Source of the DNA: Smittium mucronatum
Lineage: Eukaryota; Kickxellomycota; Harpellomycetes; Harpellales; Legeriomycetaceae
Assembly (NCBI GenBank): GCA_001953115.1
Contig: LSSL01000345.1
Span: 1 to 33,652 of the forward strand
Length of the DNA: 33,652 nt
Direction: 5' to 3'
Shown: positions 11,314 to 24,700 of the stretch, piece after piece
Layout of the letters: each line of letters begins with the position of its first letter
Position numbering within the stretch: position 1 is the first letter of the stretch
Position numbers and translations under genes: made by a program
The notes under the pieces: model-generated
Database searches by the model: none
What the model was told of the DNA's origin: nothing
What the model saw: the letters and a program-made list of their open reading frames with translations, nothing else

Positions 11314-14300
11314 ATAGTCAATAATTCAATTTTATAGAGTTAAAAAAAATTAATGAGGCTAAATATTCACATTATAAAAATAAAATGTCATAAAAGTATC
11401 AGGGGTGTAGGATGAGATATTTTTTTAAACTTTTTTTAAATATGTTTTGTACTATTTTTATATTGTTTAAATAAACATTCCGAGAAAAAAAAAAGTCATA
11501 AATGTATCATTAATATAATCCTGAACATAAATTGTGCATATTAAATGAATTTTTATCCAATAATAAAGATAATTAAGAGATACATCCATTTTTTAGCAAG
11601 GGTCATAAAATATTTATTTTGAAGTGAGTAAACTCCTGATAATATATTTTTTATTTCATTACAGGGGTTATAAAACACTAAATTATACCCCGAGTTTGTT
11701 TCGGCTCAAAAAATAATAATTTATTTTTCTCTCATAATACTGCAAAAAAGAAATTTTATAAAAGTTAATTTAGGTTTAATTCATCCAGGCTATACTTTTT
11801 GATAGATATTGGCAACTATGGGGATATCTTTTGGGTTTAATAAAAATAACTGCGATTTAAAACCTACCTTGGGTTATATTGCCATATAAATATATAATTT
11901 TGAAATAAATTCCAAAGGGAAAAAATTCTAATTTTATTATTAATTTTATTAAATTTAAAAAAAAAATCTTTTCAGATCGCTTATGCTTATTAATTTTTTT
12001 TTTTAAAAAAACAGAAAATTTATAAAACCCAAAAAACATCAAATTATCTGCTTTTAAGCAAAATTCGAAAATCAAAGCCTATCTTGTAAAAAATTTCTGA
12101 AAATAAAACTTAGAAAATTGCTGAAAACTAGCGAAACTTGACTTAATAATTAAAATAAGTTGATTTAGCCTATCTTCTAATGATAATAAAAACTATTATT
12201 TTAAATGCAGAAATAAATTCAGGAGATATAAAAATTGATATCAAAAGTAACAGTATTAATTTCATTGAAATCGTATTTAGAAATCATATCTCAAAGTCAA
12301 AAATTCGAACAAAGAAAAAATAGTATTCAAATTTAAGAAAAAATCCTATCTAAATGCCAAATATCAAGATTTAATTGATAAAAGAAATTTAAAATTTAAC
12401 AACAGTAAGTTAATGTTATATAATAACTGCTTAATCATTAATATTGCTAAAATTATAAATTCCAGTAGCACAACTTTGGATATTTGATTTATAATTGTAA
12501 CTCGAAAAAAAATAAATAGAGGGAAACATTAATACACCGGAATATACGCTTTATATAAATATTTGAAATATATGAATTAATAAATCAGATGAATCATAAA
12601 TAATAAAAATTGATACATAAGAGACATCTATAATAGATGTAAAATTTCGGTATAAAATAACTCCTTTTAGGCTTAATTGAAAATTTTATCATTTGAAATT
12701 AACACAAATTATCGGTTACTATTCTTTCTTTCTGAAAATGAATGGCTATAGAATTTATAAGCAAATGAATATTTAGGTATTATCATACAAATTTAATCTA
12801 TATTTCATAATAAATCTCAAGATTTTAAAATAAATATTTATATAAATAAAAATGCTATTAATCTATGGGATCCTATTTGATAAATACTAATAAAAAATCA
12901 CCATAATTTTGAGATTAATCTACGATTAAATATTTTTATCCTAACGAAAAACCGAAAATAATATAATTTTTCTGAATCTTGACCTCCAAAAGAACTTGAA
13001 AACTTGAAAGAAAGTACAAAAATTATGAATATTTTTCAGATATACGTATTTCAAAACTTAAAAGAAAACAACTCAAGAGCTTTTTTTGAGGTAATAGATG
13101 TGAAAGAGGGAAAATTAATAATCAGCGATATCCAATAAACCATCTTAATTAACCTAATAAATACTTTCAAAAATTATTTTTGAGAAATCTGAACATAAAT
13201 CAAAAAATTAATCATTAAGGCAGTAGAAATAATTTACAATTCCTTTAAAAAAAGCATTATGCGTAATTTTTATCCTTGATATAGGGTTAATATATTAGAT
13301 AAATTCATCTGATATGCTTCATAACTTTTTTCAAAAAGATAACCAATACCAAAAATGAAAACTTTGACACAGAAAATTATAAAGGGTTATGAAGAATAAG
13401 AAATTAGAATAAACATAAAAGAATAGTTTAATTTTTAATAAGTCTTTGATAAATTAAAGACTAAACATATTTTATATTATATTATAAATAATGAGCGGTA
13501 ACGCCCATCAGTAATTAACAATATTAAAACAAATAAATTACTTTAATAACTTTTTTCAAGATTTAAATGATAATATCAGTCTTTAGATACGTATGTATGA
13601 GGCAATAAAATAAAAAAACATTACTAAATTATAAGTCGTTGCACAGAAAAATAAAAATTGACCGATTTTAATGATTTATATTTTAATCTGCTGATAAATT
13701 TATCATTTTTATATAATGAAATTTATATTAATATAGTTTTTTATTTATACCTATAATTATTTTATCAAGAATTTTGAACTTAATTTTATTCATATAAATC
13801 TAAGTTTATTAAATTTATTTTATAAGAAATTAGATTATTGAATTTATACCGATAAAAATTTATTTTAAAATATTTAATAAATACACATATAAAAGAAGTA
13901 GAGATTTAATTTGTATTTTTTATCTGAAATTTAACATAATTATTTGTAATTATTTTTATTATAATATTAGGTGCTTCGATTAGGCGACACATATTTTAGT
14001 ATTATCGGTAGAATTTTATATTCTAATAACAATAAAATTTTATAAAAATCTATAAGTCATTTGGAATACCTTTTTTTTTTACAAATGTACAAAAAACTTG
14101 TAATCTAAGGGGAAAAAGTTGGAATTTTTTCAAAAAAAATTTAAAAAATAAAAAAATAGCCTGTTTTAAAAGAAAAATTGAAAATATTACTAAAATAATA
14201 AAATATTAATTCAGTTTACGAGAAAATACGCATCAATTTTTTCTCAAAAAGGATAGATCTTTTTTTCATCTAGGGTGTTTATAAATATAAATACTCAATC

Positions 14301-17300
14301 AATAGCTATATTTAAATCTGTAAGATTCGCCAATATAATGATAATTTTGACAAGAAAAAAAATAAATTGAGTTTCTAATAACAGTAAAATATAGTATTTA
14401 CGAGGAAATTTTGATTAAAATCTCTATATGAGAGTATTTTCGCTTTAAGCAAAGAATATTAATGGAGTTAAGTTAAGGAAAAGCTGTGATTTAATTCATA
14501 TTATCGACCTAGAGCTAAAAATTAAAAATATAGAATCCCGTAAAAAAAATAAAAATATATATATAGAAGTATCTTTATTTCAAGTATAGATCTGTTAATA
14601 TTTAAAGAGGCATTTAAAATACAACTAGTTATACTAATCACTACAAAAAAAAATTATTTAAATAAAGAACTAATATATTTATCATCGCAAAAATGATTAT
14701 AAAAGCCGGAAAAAAAAGTAATATAACTCACTTATTACCACCATTGAATTTTTTAACGAGGTTTTATAGAAATTAAATCAATTGAATTTTAACTTAGTGA
14801 TTATTATTTCATATAAAAAAAATTTGGTTTATTTTCTATAAAATAGAAAAAATCCAATTTATTTAGATATTTTTCAAGTATATTTGATTTAGTCAATGAT
14901 TACAGAAAATCAATATAACAATAATAATTTTAAAATAACATATTTATACTTAAATTAACTAAATATTTAGTAATTAGTCTAATTTTTATCTTTTTGGTTA
15001 CATAAATAATAATAAGTAAAATATTGATAAATGAAAGCTCAAGTTTCTAATAATATAATTTTAATTTGATAGTTGATACTTATTTAAATTTTTACCAAAT
15101 TAATATAATACAAGATAAATTTGGAGATTTGGAGATTTGGAAGATATTTGAATTGTATCAAATTAGAGAATAAAAGAACAAAAAAACATTTAAAAAACCC
15201 ATTTTAATATCTTTGAAAATGCTAAAATTGGAGATTTAGATGCAGTAGATGATGAAAAAATTATATTTAAATGGTTTTGTTATTAAATGATATTTTGGAT
15301 AACCATAGGTATATCACTGGTAATAAATTAATGCATTTTTTACGCTTAGAGATATTAATGATCAAAATATCTTCACAAAAAGACATTTTAACCGAATAAA
15401 GCTTTTTTAGTAATTATTTAAAGTTTTATAAATCAAAATAATTTGAATAAAAATAGCTTTTTCGGAATATCCATCCTTTTCAATATAAAAATAGTAAAAA
15501 GAATTTTCACTAAATATATTAATAGCTGTTATCACATAACTGATTCATGGAATATTTTACTAGAAATTTAATTTAATAGTTTGATTATGATAAAATTGGT
15601 GCTAATATCAATTAAAATTTTTTGAAATTAAAAATTTGATATTGAATACTTCAATTTAATATATTTTTCTAAAAATTAAATTCCATTATAAATATTTTAT
15701 AAGAATTTTTTTTCAGGTGCATCTAAAGCGCATTTTTATCAAATAAAATTTTATATAACATCTATATTTCTAACTTTGTATAATTTAATTGTTTTTTTAA
15801 AAAAAATTCTGTGGTTTTATTTAGTTCATTTCATAATAAGTTGAAATATTATGTTTTTATATTAATATATATCATAGTGTTGATATAGAATCAAAAAGTG
15901 CAAAGGTTATAATTGAATCTGACAAATTTATATAATTACATAAATTCAGCTATATTCATGTAAATTTTAATAAGTAATATTACTTTTAATATTTTAATTT
16001 TTAGCTGATATTTTCTCCTGAGGTTTAGATGACCCTCTCCGCTTAAATAGATAATAGAATATAATTTATATTACAATGATGTGACTTATAACTTGTATTT
16101 ATTATATTTTAAATATATTTTGGTATTTAATCCCTAATCATTGTATAAATTGATATTTAATCAGCCTCTTATAATTTATTTTCTTTGACTAAGGGTAAAT
16201 CATCACCCCCTCCATCCAAATTCACAAATAAACACTAATTAGCTAGAGTGAACCAAGATAAATAATAATTATAACATCGATAATTTTTATTTATGAACAA
16301 TTAAATCAATAAAATATTACTGCATATTTCTCATCCAAAACATCTAAAATCTATAAATCTCCAAAATATAAATATATCTTTCAACATCACTCATAAAAAT
16401 TACTCCAATATGTGACAGAAATGAATAGTCATCTTAGCTCTTATTATAAAGAATTAAATTTTGATCTTGGTCCTATCCACTCTCACATATATTTTCTCGA
16501 TATACATTTCATTGAATAAAAGAGTCTGTAACTTAATTAAATCCAAAAAATATTTTATAAAATGTCATTAATTAAAAAATGGACTAATTTTCTTTTAATA
16601 AAAAAATGAGCTAGAAAAAAATGCAGATTAATTATAAAACTTGAAAAAAGATTAAATTTTCTAAAAAAGTAATGGGATTTTGCCGAATTTTTTTAAATAA
16701 TGATATTTAATTGCTATATTTGTAATAAGTCTGATATAAATAACATATTATTTGTACTGTTGGTATTCCGTTTACTCAAAACAAAATAATTTTCAAAATA
16801 ATTAACAAATTTTTTAAAGATAATACTTTTTAGGCTTATTTTAGTTCTCTGCTTTTATAATAAACTTTTGGAGATTTTTTTTATATTAGATCTATTGTTT
16901 TTATTTAGTAATTTATTCTCGTAAATTTGTTCAAAAATTAAGTATTAGTTTGATATAATAGTCCAAGGTTTTATAAAACTGATTTTTTTTTTTACAAATC
17001 TATAACGATAACAAAATTTACTGATTTGTTTCTCTTGGCTAGTTAATAGGTAAAAAATATAAAAATTGCTGTTCAACTAATATTTGGCTCTATATCTTAT
17101 CTATTGAGGTAAATAAATAAATTTTAATAATTATTTGCTATTTTGTATATTTAAGTACCACTTCAATAAAAATAAAGTTTTTTTATTAATATCATTAATA
17201 TTAATTGGTTTTTCGGTTAACAAAAAAAATCAATAAAATTATAATATACTGAATTTTTTTTAAAAAAAAATCTTCCGAAAACGAGAAAAATATTTAGCTG

Positions 17301-18329
17301 CTTCTAATATATAAAAATTTCGGTCATGTTTGAATCTTATAAATCGAAGATTATTTAGTAGACCAGAATTTTCACTACTAAAATGTTCTTATTTCTAAAT
17401 TAATAAAAATAACCTTTAGTAATGACATGTTTATCATTCGCTTTAAACACTAATAGTAACAGATAACAATTTTTTAAAATCTAAAATAGGAAAATTTGGC
17501 ACAAATTTTAAAACTAAACATGGTTATTGATCCAACCGTTTATCTTAAATAAAGTAATTTTATGATAATTAGTGGAAAAAAGCATCTGTTCAGTTTAAGA
17601 ATCCCCCATATATTTAATTCTTTCTTTATTGTTTTTGATTTTCTACATGAAAAATTATTTTTTCAGTTCCAAAAGTATCCTAATAATTTTAAAAATTGAA
17701 GTTAAACTTTTTAAAAATAAAAATTAAGCCATTTCTGAATTTCAATCTTGAAATTTCAAATCTTAAGTTTTATACTAAAATGATTGGGAAAAACATTATA
17801 AAAAATTATATCCCTTTTCCTAGTAAGTATCGTTAACTAAAAAACATTAGTTTTTCAATTTTTTTTTTTTGGAAAAGCATTTTAAAATTGATTAACATAA
17901 ACATTACTCAAAAATATTTTAAATTTAACAAAATAATTCAGAGATCAACTTTTGAAGCTATAATGTTGGAATTAATCGAGATTTTTAGAGCGAAGATTTA
18001 TTCATAGTATACGAGGGGGGGATTTATATCAAATTTATCCGTCTAATCGGATAAAACTAAAATGAAAATTACAATCCAGTAAAACAAAGTGAAATGAAAT
18101 CAACTAACAAAAAAAATCATACATAGAATTTAAAAAACACGGGAGTGTTATAATTATCATATTTCGGCGAATTTAAATGGGGGCGGGTGGGTGGAACCTA
18201 TTATGTCTCCTCCCCTCATAAAATAAGAGTAAATATTCACTATAAAGAACTCGATTAATTCTAACATCATACTTCTGAGAGGGGGTATATTAAGTTAATA
18301 CAATTTTAACATAGACTCAGTCAAGCTAT

Positions 18330-19000
18330 TTTACTAATTTTTTGTGAGTGGATAGTAGATATCAAAGATGGAACAGTTCTACCAGAATTATTTTAAAAAT
18401 ATTTTACCAGCTGACACTCCGGGATTAGCTGCTAATTCAACCCCGATAGGTCAGCTCTTGATATGGGGGTTTCAGTGCCTTTGCTTATTAGATCGGATAT
18501 AGATCGAATATTCCGGGATATACTTTCTACTGATAGCGGTTTTGAGTTACCATTAGTAAATATTACCATTAAATTAACAGTCCATTTGCCGTTATTAGCG
18601 TGAAGAAACAGGAAAAGATTTATTGCTACGCGTTTATTATAAAACTATTATGTTACCATCGGAAATAGTATATATTTTGAATGAGAAATTATCAGAAAAG
18701 GCTATTCTATCGATCACACAACCCTTTTTTCTTTTGGTGCTATTATGATTAGATTTAGCACTCCCATGAACATCTTTATCTTTTTTGCATCAATCCTGTG
18801 GATATCAATAGCTCTAAAAAGTTCTGTTGTTTCTAAAAGAAAACATATTTTAGAGGTAATTTTCTTGGTTAATAGTCTAGTTGATGTTTTCTATTCTCTG
18901 AACAGCTCCAAAACAGAGGTTATATCAATTTTTGTCCCAAAAAAATATTTAATTGATGGATAATCCACATTTTTGTCAATTCGGAAAAAATTGGATGGTT
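18330..19000 (-). pseudogene. Tyrosine recombinase C-terminal remnant of the DIRS-like element
   Basis: On minus near 18470-18340 the frame reads HIKS, a stop, PIGVELAANPGVSAGKIF, then a W-containing stretch with two stops, then NCSIFDIYY and PLT. This reproduces the end of retroelement tyrosine recombinases: the H-x-x-R box (here HIKS), 'AA..GVS...I', a W where the family has H/G-x-W, and the nucleophile Tyr in 'FD.YY.L'. Upstream to about 19000 the frame is broken by many stops. Recombinase in place of integrase identifies the element class. Confidence 0.75.
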
Positions 19001-19084
19001 TGGAAGTTCTTTATAATTTTCAGCCAATTTTCCAAGAGCGGATTAGCATTCCTTTATCAAACTTACTTTCAGTTTGTGCACTGT

Positions 19085-19440
19085 CTATATTACCACCAGA
19101 TAGTTCATTATCTGCGGGGTTTGTATTGAAGTTGAAACCCCATTTGATATCCTCAAATCTAGAAAGCACTGATGGATAGATTTTTTCCTGGATATACGCC
19201 TGACAAGTCGTTCGCTTAAAAGTAAAAAATCAAAGGCATAATTTCTGAGACTTTGAAATTTGTGGAAACATCGCTGATCCTCCAGACCATCAAGTTGCAA
19301 TGCTTTTTTTCGCGTATAAACTAATTTCCTCTTTTTGAATCCAGTATTGTCTTCTTTGCTTGCAGAATTAGTGGCTGAGATGTTGACAGGGCCAAAATCT
19401 CTGGAAAACAGATGACAGACCTCCACATTAGTGTCACTAA
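19085..19440 (-). pseudogene. DIRS-like element: segment between RNase H and recombinase
   Basis: The open stretch on minus contains FSRDFGPVNISATNSASKED, matching the 'F....FGP..+DLFA...N' motif that follows RNase H in DIRS-group polyproteins. This makes it part of the element. The region after it in full-length elements carries a Dam-like methyltransferase and the NPPW motif; I do not find NPPW here, so that domain is lost, diverged or was never present. Confidence 0.6.
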
Positions 19441-19859
19441 AATCTATTTTATTCTATATCGGCAAAAATTTTGTACTAAATGGGAGATAATTTTCCATGG
19501 TGAGCAGCTGTGAAGGTTATTTAACCCTGAACCATTCTATATCAGCGCATTTTTTCCCGAAGCTTTCTGATCTTGAAATCAATTAAAGTAGGTTTCCAAC
19601 TTTTTTTTTTTCGATTAGAAGCAAACAGTTCCACGCCATTTTTTGTATAATAAGCTCAAGATGTTAAATAAATTCTGTGATAGAGACCATTCTGTCTATA
19701 TCTTCAGTCTGCTTGGTGCATCTGCATGATATAGAACTGGCGGAGCATATGTAACTTGTGGTCTAATATTATTTTTCATGCATTTATTCCTGATTTCTTA
19801 AGATATCCTCAGTAACTTAAGTTAAGTTTTTCCTCCAGATTTTCTTGCATAAACCAGTG

Positions 19860-20160
19860 TTTTTGTGCTTTCCGGGTAAATTAAAACCGAAATACCTCCA
19901 CACTCTTTAGTCTAAGGGCGTTAAATACATCGATTAGCTCCTTGGAATTGATATTCATCTTCCTTAAATAATTTTTCATGATTGAAAGAACTTATGGGAT
20001 CCTAATACTATTACACTGGCTGTGTTGCTGTAATCCTTAAAAATCTCCAATTATGTTGTCTATAAAAAGAATGAGAGCCCATTCCATGACGCTGGCTTGT
20101 CATTCCAGAATTTTAGGTTCAGGATTGCGGGTTTCTTCAGAACTATTGTCGATTTCCATG
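19860..20160 (-). pseudogene. DIRS-like RNase H region remnant
   Basis: On minus, the reading IFKDYSNTASVIVLGSHKF (about 20033-19990) corresponds to the family's 'I.TDAS..GWG.VL....' start of RNase H, with the catalytic Asp replaced or out of frame. It is followed by MNINSKELIDVFNALRLKS (about 19964-19905), the 'IN.LEL.A...AL' helix carrying the conserved Glu. Spacing between the two matches DIRS RNase H. The order after the RT is as expected. Confidence 0.75.
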
Positions 20161-20379
20161 ATTTCAGAGTCAATAATGAATATTTATTTAGTCCCAGAAG
20201 CCGATGGAGCACAAGAAGTCCAGTAAGTAGAGCAAATTACGTGTACTGAGATTTAACGATAAAGTTATCCAGAAATATCAATATCCTCTGGAATCTATTT
20301 TCATGTCCCTGCCTTTTTAGGTGTAATCTGAGGGTAGTTTTTCTGGTTTTTATAACCATAACCAGGTTTTTTATTGTCT

Positions 20380-21080
20380 GGGATGGTGAGGTAAAAGATT
20401 TATCTTCATTTATCTTTAATCAAATATCAAATAGTTATAATTATGTTGAGCGGGTGAAAGTAGCACATACTTCCTTCGTCTTTTCCACTATCAAGAAATC
20501 GTCTAGGTATGCTGAGATACGCATATCTTTGGACTTGAAACGTTCAAAAAGGGGTCAAAGATTTTTTTTTGAAACTAATTGGCTAAATTATATTCCTAAT
20601 TTAGGACAAGGAATAGGAAAAATGGCCGTTATTATTAAATCGGGGGTACTTCTGGCACTTTTTTGTACATCAGAGTGCACATAAATGCATTCTGACGGTC
20701 TAAGGACGTCATTTAGTCTTTTCTTTAAATCATAATTCAGATATATAGCAGAGTTTTTATCTTGAAATTCTACTATTATTGATGAATATTCAGCCTGCAA
20801 AGGTATATTAAAGGTTTAAATTCTCTATTCTTTTTTGTGGACTTCTAAAAGTTGCTGTAAAAGCCTGAATCCTGCAACTCCATCTTCTCAACGGCTTGCC
20901 TCGATAGTTAAGAAGTGAATTAATCCGACATAACCTTGCTGTTCTCTCTGCTCAGCTTCCTTCTCAAACGATGATGGGCTCTAAGTCTGAGAGTTTGGGT
21001 TCTTGGAAGATATTATGAATCCCTTCTATACTATCTTCCGGACCCAGCTTCTACCAGTTATCTTGGACCGATATGCCTTG
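20380..21080 (-). pseudogene. DIRS-like reverse transcriptase remnant
   Basis: The reading on minus starts with the segment typical of the DIRS RT N-terminus: KITGRSWVRKIV, a stop, then KGFIISSKNPNSQT (about 21075-20990; family pattern W..I....WVL..V..G+.I.F...P). Next comes AVEKMELQDSGFYSNF (20895-20848), then KKNREFKPLIYLCRLNIH, the fingers motif with the R/K-P-L/V-I-x-L-R-x-L-N shape. The palm follows: KSKDMRISAYLDDFLIVEK, with the YLDD catalytic box at 20509-20498. The metal-binding aspartates are intact in this box. Frameshifts occur between about 20790 and 20550. Confidence 0.85.
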
Positions 21081-21780
21081 AAAATAACTAGGCAAAATTC
21101 TACTTTAGGGGCATATTTTTTCTATACTGGGATCCCCTCTTTCTTCCACGAACTCTTCTGAGAAAATTTGACTGGCGGTAGGATCACCTGTTACCGGCTT
21201 TGGAAGTGGTTTTATCTGTTTTTTTTTGCGCCGAAACATGTAACTGATGTACGAATATTTTGTGATCTCATTCTGATGGCTCTAACCAAAGAAATATATT
21301 AACGGTCTTTTAGTGGTTGATTTCTTGTTTATGAATGCTTCCAACACCTCTTAATTCATTAGCGGCTTATAATCAGATTCTATAAAAGTTTGGGCTTACC
21401 AGGGAGGCCCAAAAAATTATGGAGATGTTACTATCCGAATTGGGTTGCTTTTTGGAATTTCGGCCAAAAAATCTCTCATTGTACTCTCAAAAATGATTTC
21501 AGAATCCTCATATATTTATATTTCAGGTTTTTCTTTTATTAAGCGATGTGATTAATAATAAATCGATCTGTTTTTTTGAGCAAGAGCTGCATGAATTCCA
21601 TAAATTGTGTAATATAATTTTTTTACTGATACTGGAGCTGATTATTTTAGTGGGGATATTGTGTAGTAAATAGAAATAGTTCCAGGGCAAAATTATATGG
21701 CTATCTCGATTAGTTTTCATTAATTTTGGATCTAAAAAAATCCTTTTCGGTTGAATCAAGAGCTTCAGTAAGTTCAGGTT
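21081..21780 (-). pseudogene. DIRS-like element: Gag or pol N-terminal region remnant
   Basis: Read on minus across frames: a helical polar region (ELMQ-like around 21590, then EDSEIIFESTMRDFLAEI near 21490), then IKPLPKPVTGDPTASQIF and EEFVEERGDPSIEK just upstream of the RT. No zinc knuckle was seen. The assignment rests on position directly before the RT and on continuity of reading; the sequence itself is not diagnostic. Confidence 0.5.
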
Positions 21781-24700
21781 AAACAGAAAAGCACTTAGCA
21801 GAGACTAGAGTTAAAAAAAACAGGTCAGCTTTTTCCTCTTCGGGGAATTTTTAACGCATAAATCGGTTGAATTTATTACAAAAATTCCTTATTATATTGG
21901 CTGCTTCTAGGTAAATTGTCTCTTTTGAAGGAATGTAAAATTTTAATGAATTTTTTTTAAAATTGAAAATATTTATGCTGGTAGAGTACCTTTTCGAAAG
22001 AAAAGATGAAAATTTTAACACTAAAGACGCTTTATAATATATGTATAAAAAAAATTGTTAATTCATTTCATTTCACTTTATTTTATTGGGTTTTAATTTT
22101 TGGTTTATTTTTATTTAATATGGTCGTAACACTTAATATGCCTCCTCTCATGAGTATAATAATGTGAAAAAACGTTTATTTTATTTCAATAACTCAACTT
22201 CTCTGAAATTTATGAGTAATTTATGCTAATCTAATGGAATTTAAATATAATTAAAACCCATCCCGTTTTATATCAAATCAAGTTCGTACTTTCAAGAAAC
22301 CATTGATATAAAATTTCTTTTGCTTAAAGATGTTTCAGATTTTATTTTATACAATGAGACAGTTCAATTTTATTTCGAAATTCCATATGTATTTTTAAAA
22401 AATCTCAAAATTTTTGTTTAGAAATTATAATATTAGGTAATTCAAATCAAATTAACTTAAAATTTTAAATGGCTCAATTTTGATTTTTAAAGGGCTAAAA
22501 ATGTGCTTTTAAATTTTTTTTATAATTTTCAAAAAGCTCAACCCAACCTGAAATAAGAAAAGTTCGAATATATAAGTTCCAATTAAACATTTTAAAGATT
22601 AAAATATTTTTTAAAATGGTATAAATTTAGCTGTTTATGCTAAATATATTTAGATTTTTTTATGATTTTTTTGTAATAATAATAATATTTTATTTTTAAC
22701 TTTATATATATATATATATATAATAATTATATGTTTGGATAAAAAATTCAATAAAAAAAATCAGTATTGGGTTTACTGGATTTGAATTTATATCAAAAAA
22801 AAAACGTGTTGATATTATCCAAGTTTTATAAATTATTCAAAAAGGTAAAAAATTTCTTGGTTTTAATTAAATTTTGTGGATTGAAATAAGTAAATATTTA
22901 TATTAATTATAATAAACTTTTTTTTTTTTTAGAAATAAAAAGAAATTTTAATTTTCTCCTGAAAAAATCCAAAAAAATATTATGTCAATAATATAAAAAA
23001 TTAATCTTACGAGGAATAATAATGGTTTTTTTCTAAACATCTATTTTTTGTGATTATAGTCAGGATGTATAAATATTAATAATTAAATATTCATTCCGAT
23101 TAAAAGTTTCATATTAGACTAATTTGAGTGAATAAATACTAAAATATTATTTGTAATTATTAAATTTACTCGATTTTCTTGAATATTTTATGAATGTTTG
23201 CAGGAATACGTAAAAAACACATGTACGTCATTATAAAAATAAAATATGTTTATGAAATTTTAATTGAAAGATGTATAAATTTTTATGAATTTGTGTGGCT
23301 ATATGGCATGAAAGGTTTTTTTTACAAAGTTTTTTAGTTTAATTTATATTAATGCTCGATAGGCTTAAATAACTGCGTATAATTTAAAAAATTGCGGTAA
23401 ACTACATGAATTTAGGATCCCCAAAATTTTTATTTGCTATACATATTATTTTAAGTGAATAAAAAACAAATCATTGCAGATAGAAATTATTATTAAAAGA
23501 AATATGACGCTTTTTCAAGTAAAAATCCTATTGTGTCAATGAATACGAAATATATGTAACTTTATGTAAAATGATATCGAGTTCTTTGAAAATGTAAATT
23601 TATGTTAAAATGATTTTAATTTTAGCAATTGCGTAATTCGAACCAGAAAATACCGAAATACTAGATTTAGGAAATATAGATAAACACGATATACATCATT
23701 TTTATTTTTTTAAAAATATATAAAACTATCAGATGAGTTTGAATAATTTAATATGTTCAAAATTATATAGTAGGCTTAATTATATTTTTTAGTAATATTT
23801 TATTCCAAAAAGAATATTTTTATAAAATTTACGCAAGATTGATTACTTTAAAAAAAAGAAAAAATTATAAATTATAAATATTCAGTATATCTGGAAAATA
23901 AATTTTAGAGAGATAAGGAAATATATTTTAGTTGCAGCAGATCAATAAAATAAATTAAAACTATTTATAGAACAATTTATTAATAACATAGGCTAATATA
24001 GGTAAAAAAAAACCATTAAATATATAATTTTAAATCAAATACATATAGTTATCATAATCAGGTAGAGGCTGAATAAACAACAGAATGTAAAGATATTTTT
24101 TAGGATTTTTATTCTATAGTAACATGTATATCTTGTTTTTATTAAAGGGGTAAGAACAAATATTAAAATTTTACATAGCTATTTCAAAATTTACACATAT
24201 TTCAATCAATATACTCTCCATTTTAAAAGATTTTAAAAATTTTTATTTAGAAAAAATAAAATAAAATAAATAATAATAATAAAATAAAAAGAGATTTGAG
24301 ATATATATTAGCTATATCAAAAAAAAAAAAAACTGATGCTCTGATATAAAATGAAAATAATGAAAAACTCTTAAATTTTTACTAGCATTAAATTTGATTA
24401 AAAAAAGATAGTATAAACAAAAAAACCAAACAGCTTGAAAGGGTTAGAATAAGATATAGGGATAATAATGTTCAATAATAAACCGCAAGTAATATCAATC
24501 AATTTGTTATTAACTTGTTTTGAAAAATTAAATAATTTAGAAATTTACTGATATACGATTAATTTGTATATGAATGTTTTCAAGGGTTTTAATCTTTTTT
24601 TATAAATATTTTTCCCGGATATAAAAAAAAAGAAATCGAATTAATTTTTATTTTTAATAATACAAAAAATAAATTCGAAACACAAAATTATCACGAATAG

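Larger units (their letters stand above)
6451..18329. other. Gene desert: very AT-rich spacer without a supportable gene
   Basis: About 12 kb at roughly 15-22% GC by eye. The open frames at 7601-7858 (+) and 11857-12075 (-) are 72-85 codons, about what chance gives over 33 kb at this composition. They have low-complexity I/K/F/N content and resemble nothing known. Apart from the separately listed TATA-like site and microsatellite, there are poly-G/C runs, T(n)A(n) palindromes and slightly less AT-rich patches (for example 7000-7480 and 18170-18330) with no readable protein. Much of it may be older transposon debris mutated beyond recognition. Confidence 0.6.
18330..21780 (-). mobile_element. 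Decayed DIRS-like tyrosine-recombinase retrotransposon
   Basis: Read on the minus strand, this 3.45-kb block gives, from high to low coordinates: a Gag/N-terminal-like region, a reverse transcriptase with a clean YLDD box, an RNase H-like region, a post-RNase H segment, and the C-terminal part of a tyrosine recombinase. This domain order (RT, RNase H, then recombinase instead of a DDE integrase) is diagnostic of the DIRS/Ngaro group, which integrates through a circular intermediate by a site-specific recombinase. Many stops and frameshifts interrupt every domain, so the copy is inactive. It is clearly less AT-rich than its flanks (16 G/C in 19921-19980 against 7 in 13801-13860). I could not identify the split or inverted terminal repeats that would separate DIRS from Ngaro, so the ends are approximate. 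Confidence 0.85.

Noticed and set aside
9000..18000. CRISPR arrays, bacterial operons, riboswitches or mitochondrial genes in the AT-rich stretch
   Set aside because: No regularly spaced repeats, no Shine-Dalgarno-led gene runs and no cytochrome, ATPase or rRNA sequence were seen; flanking genes have nuclear spliceosomal introns.
20454..20684. 76-codon plus-strand frame in the DIRS-like region
   Set aside because: The minus strand here carries the YLDD box and RT context, so the plus frame is accidental.
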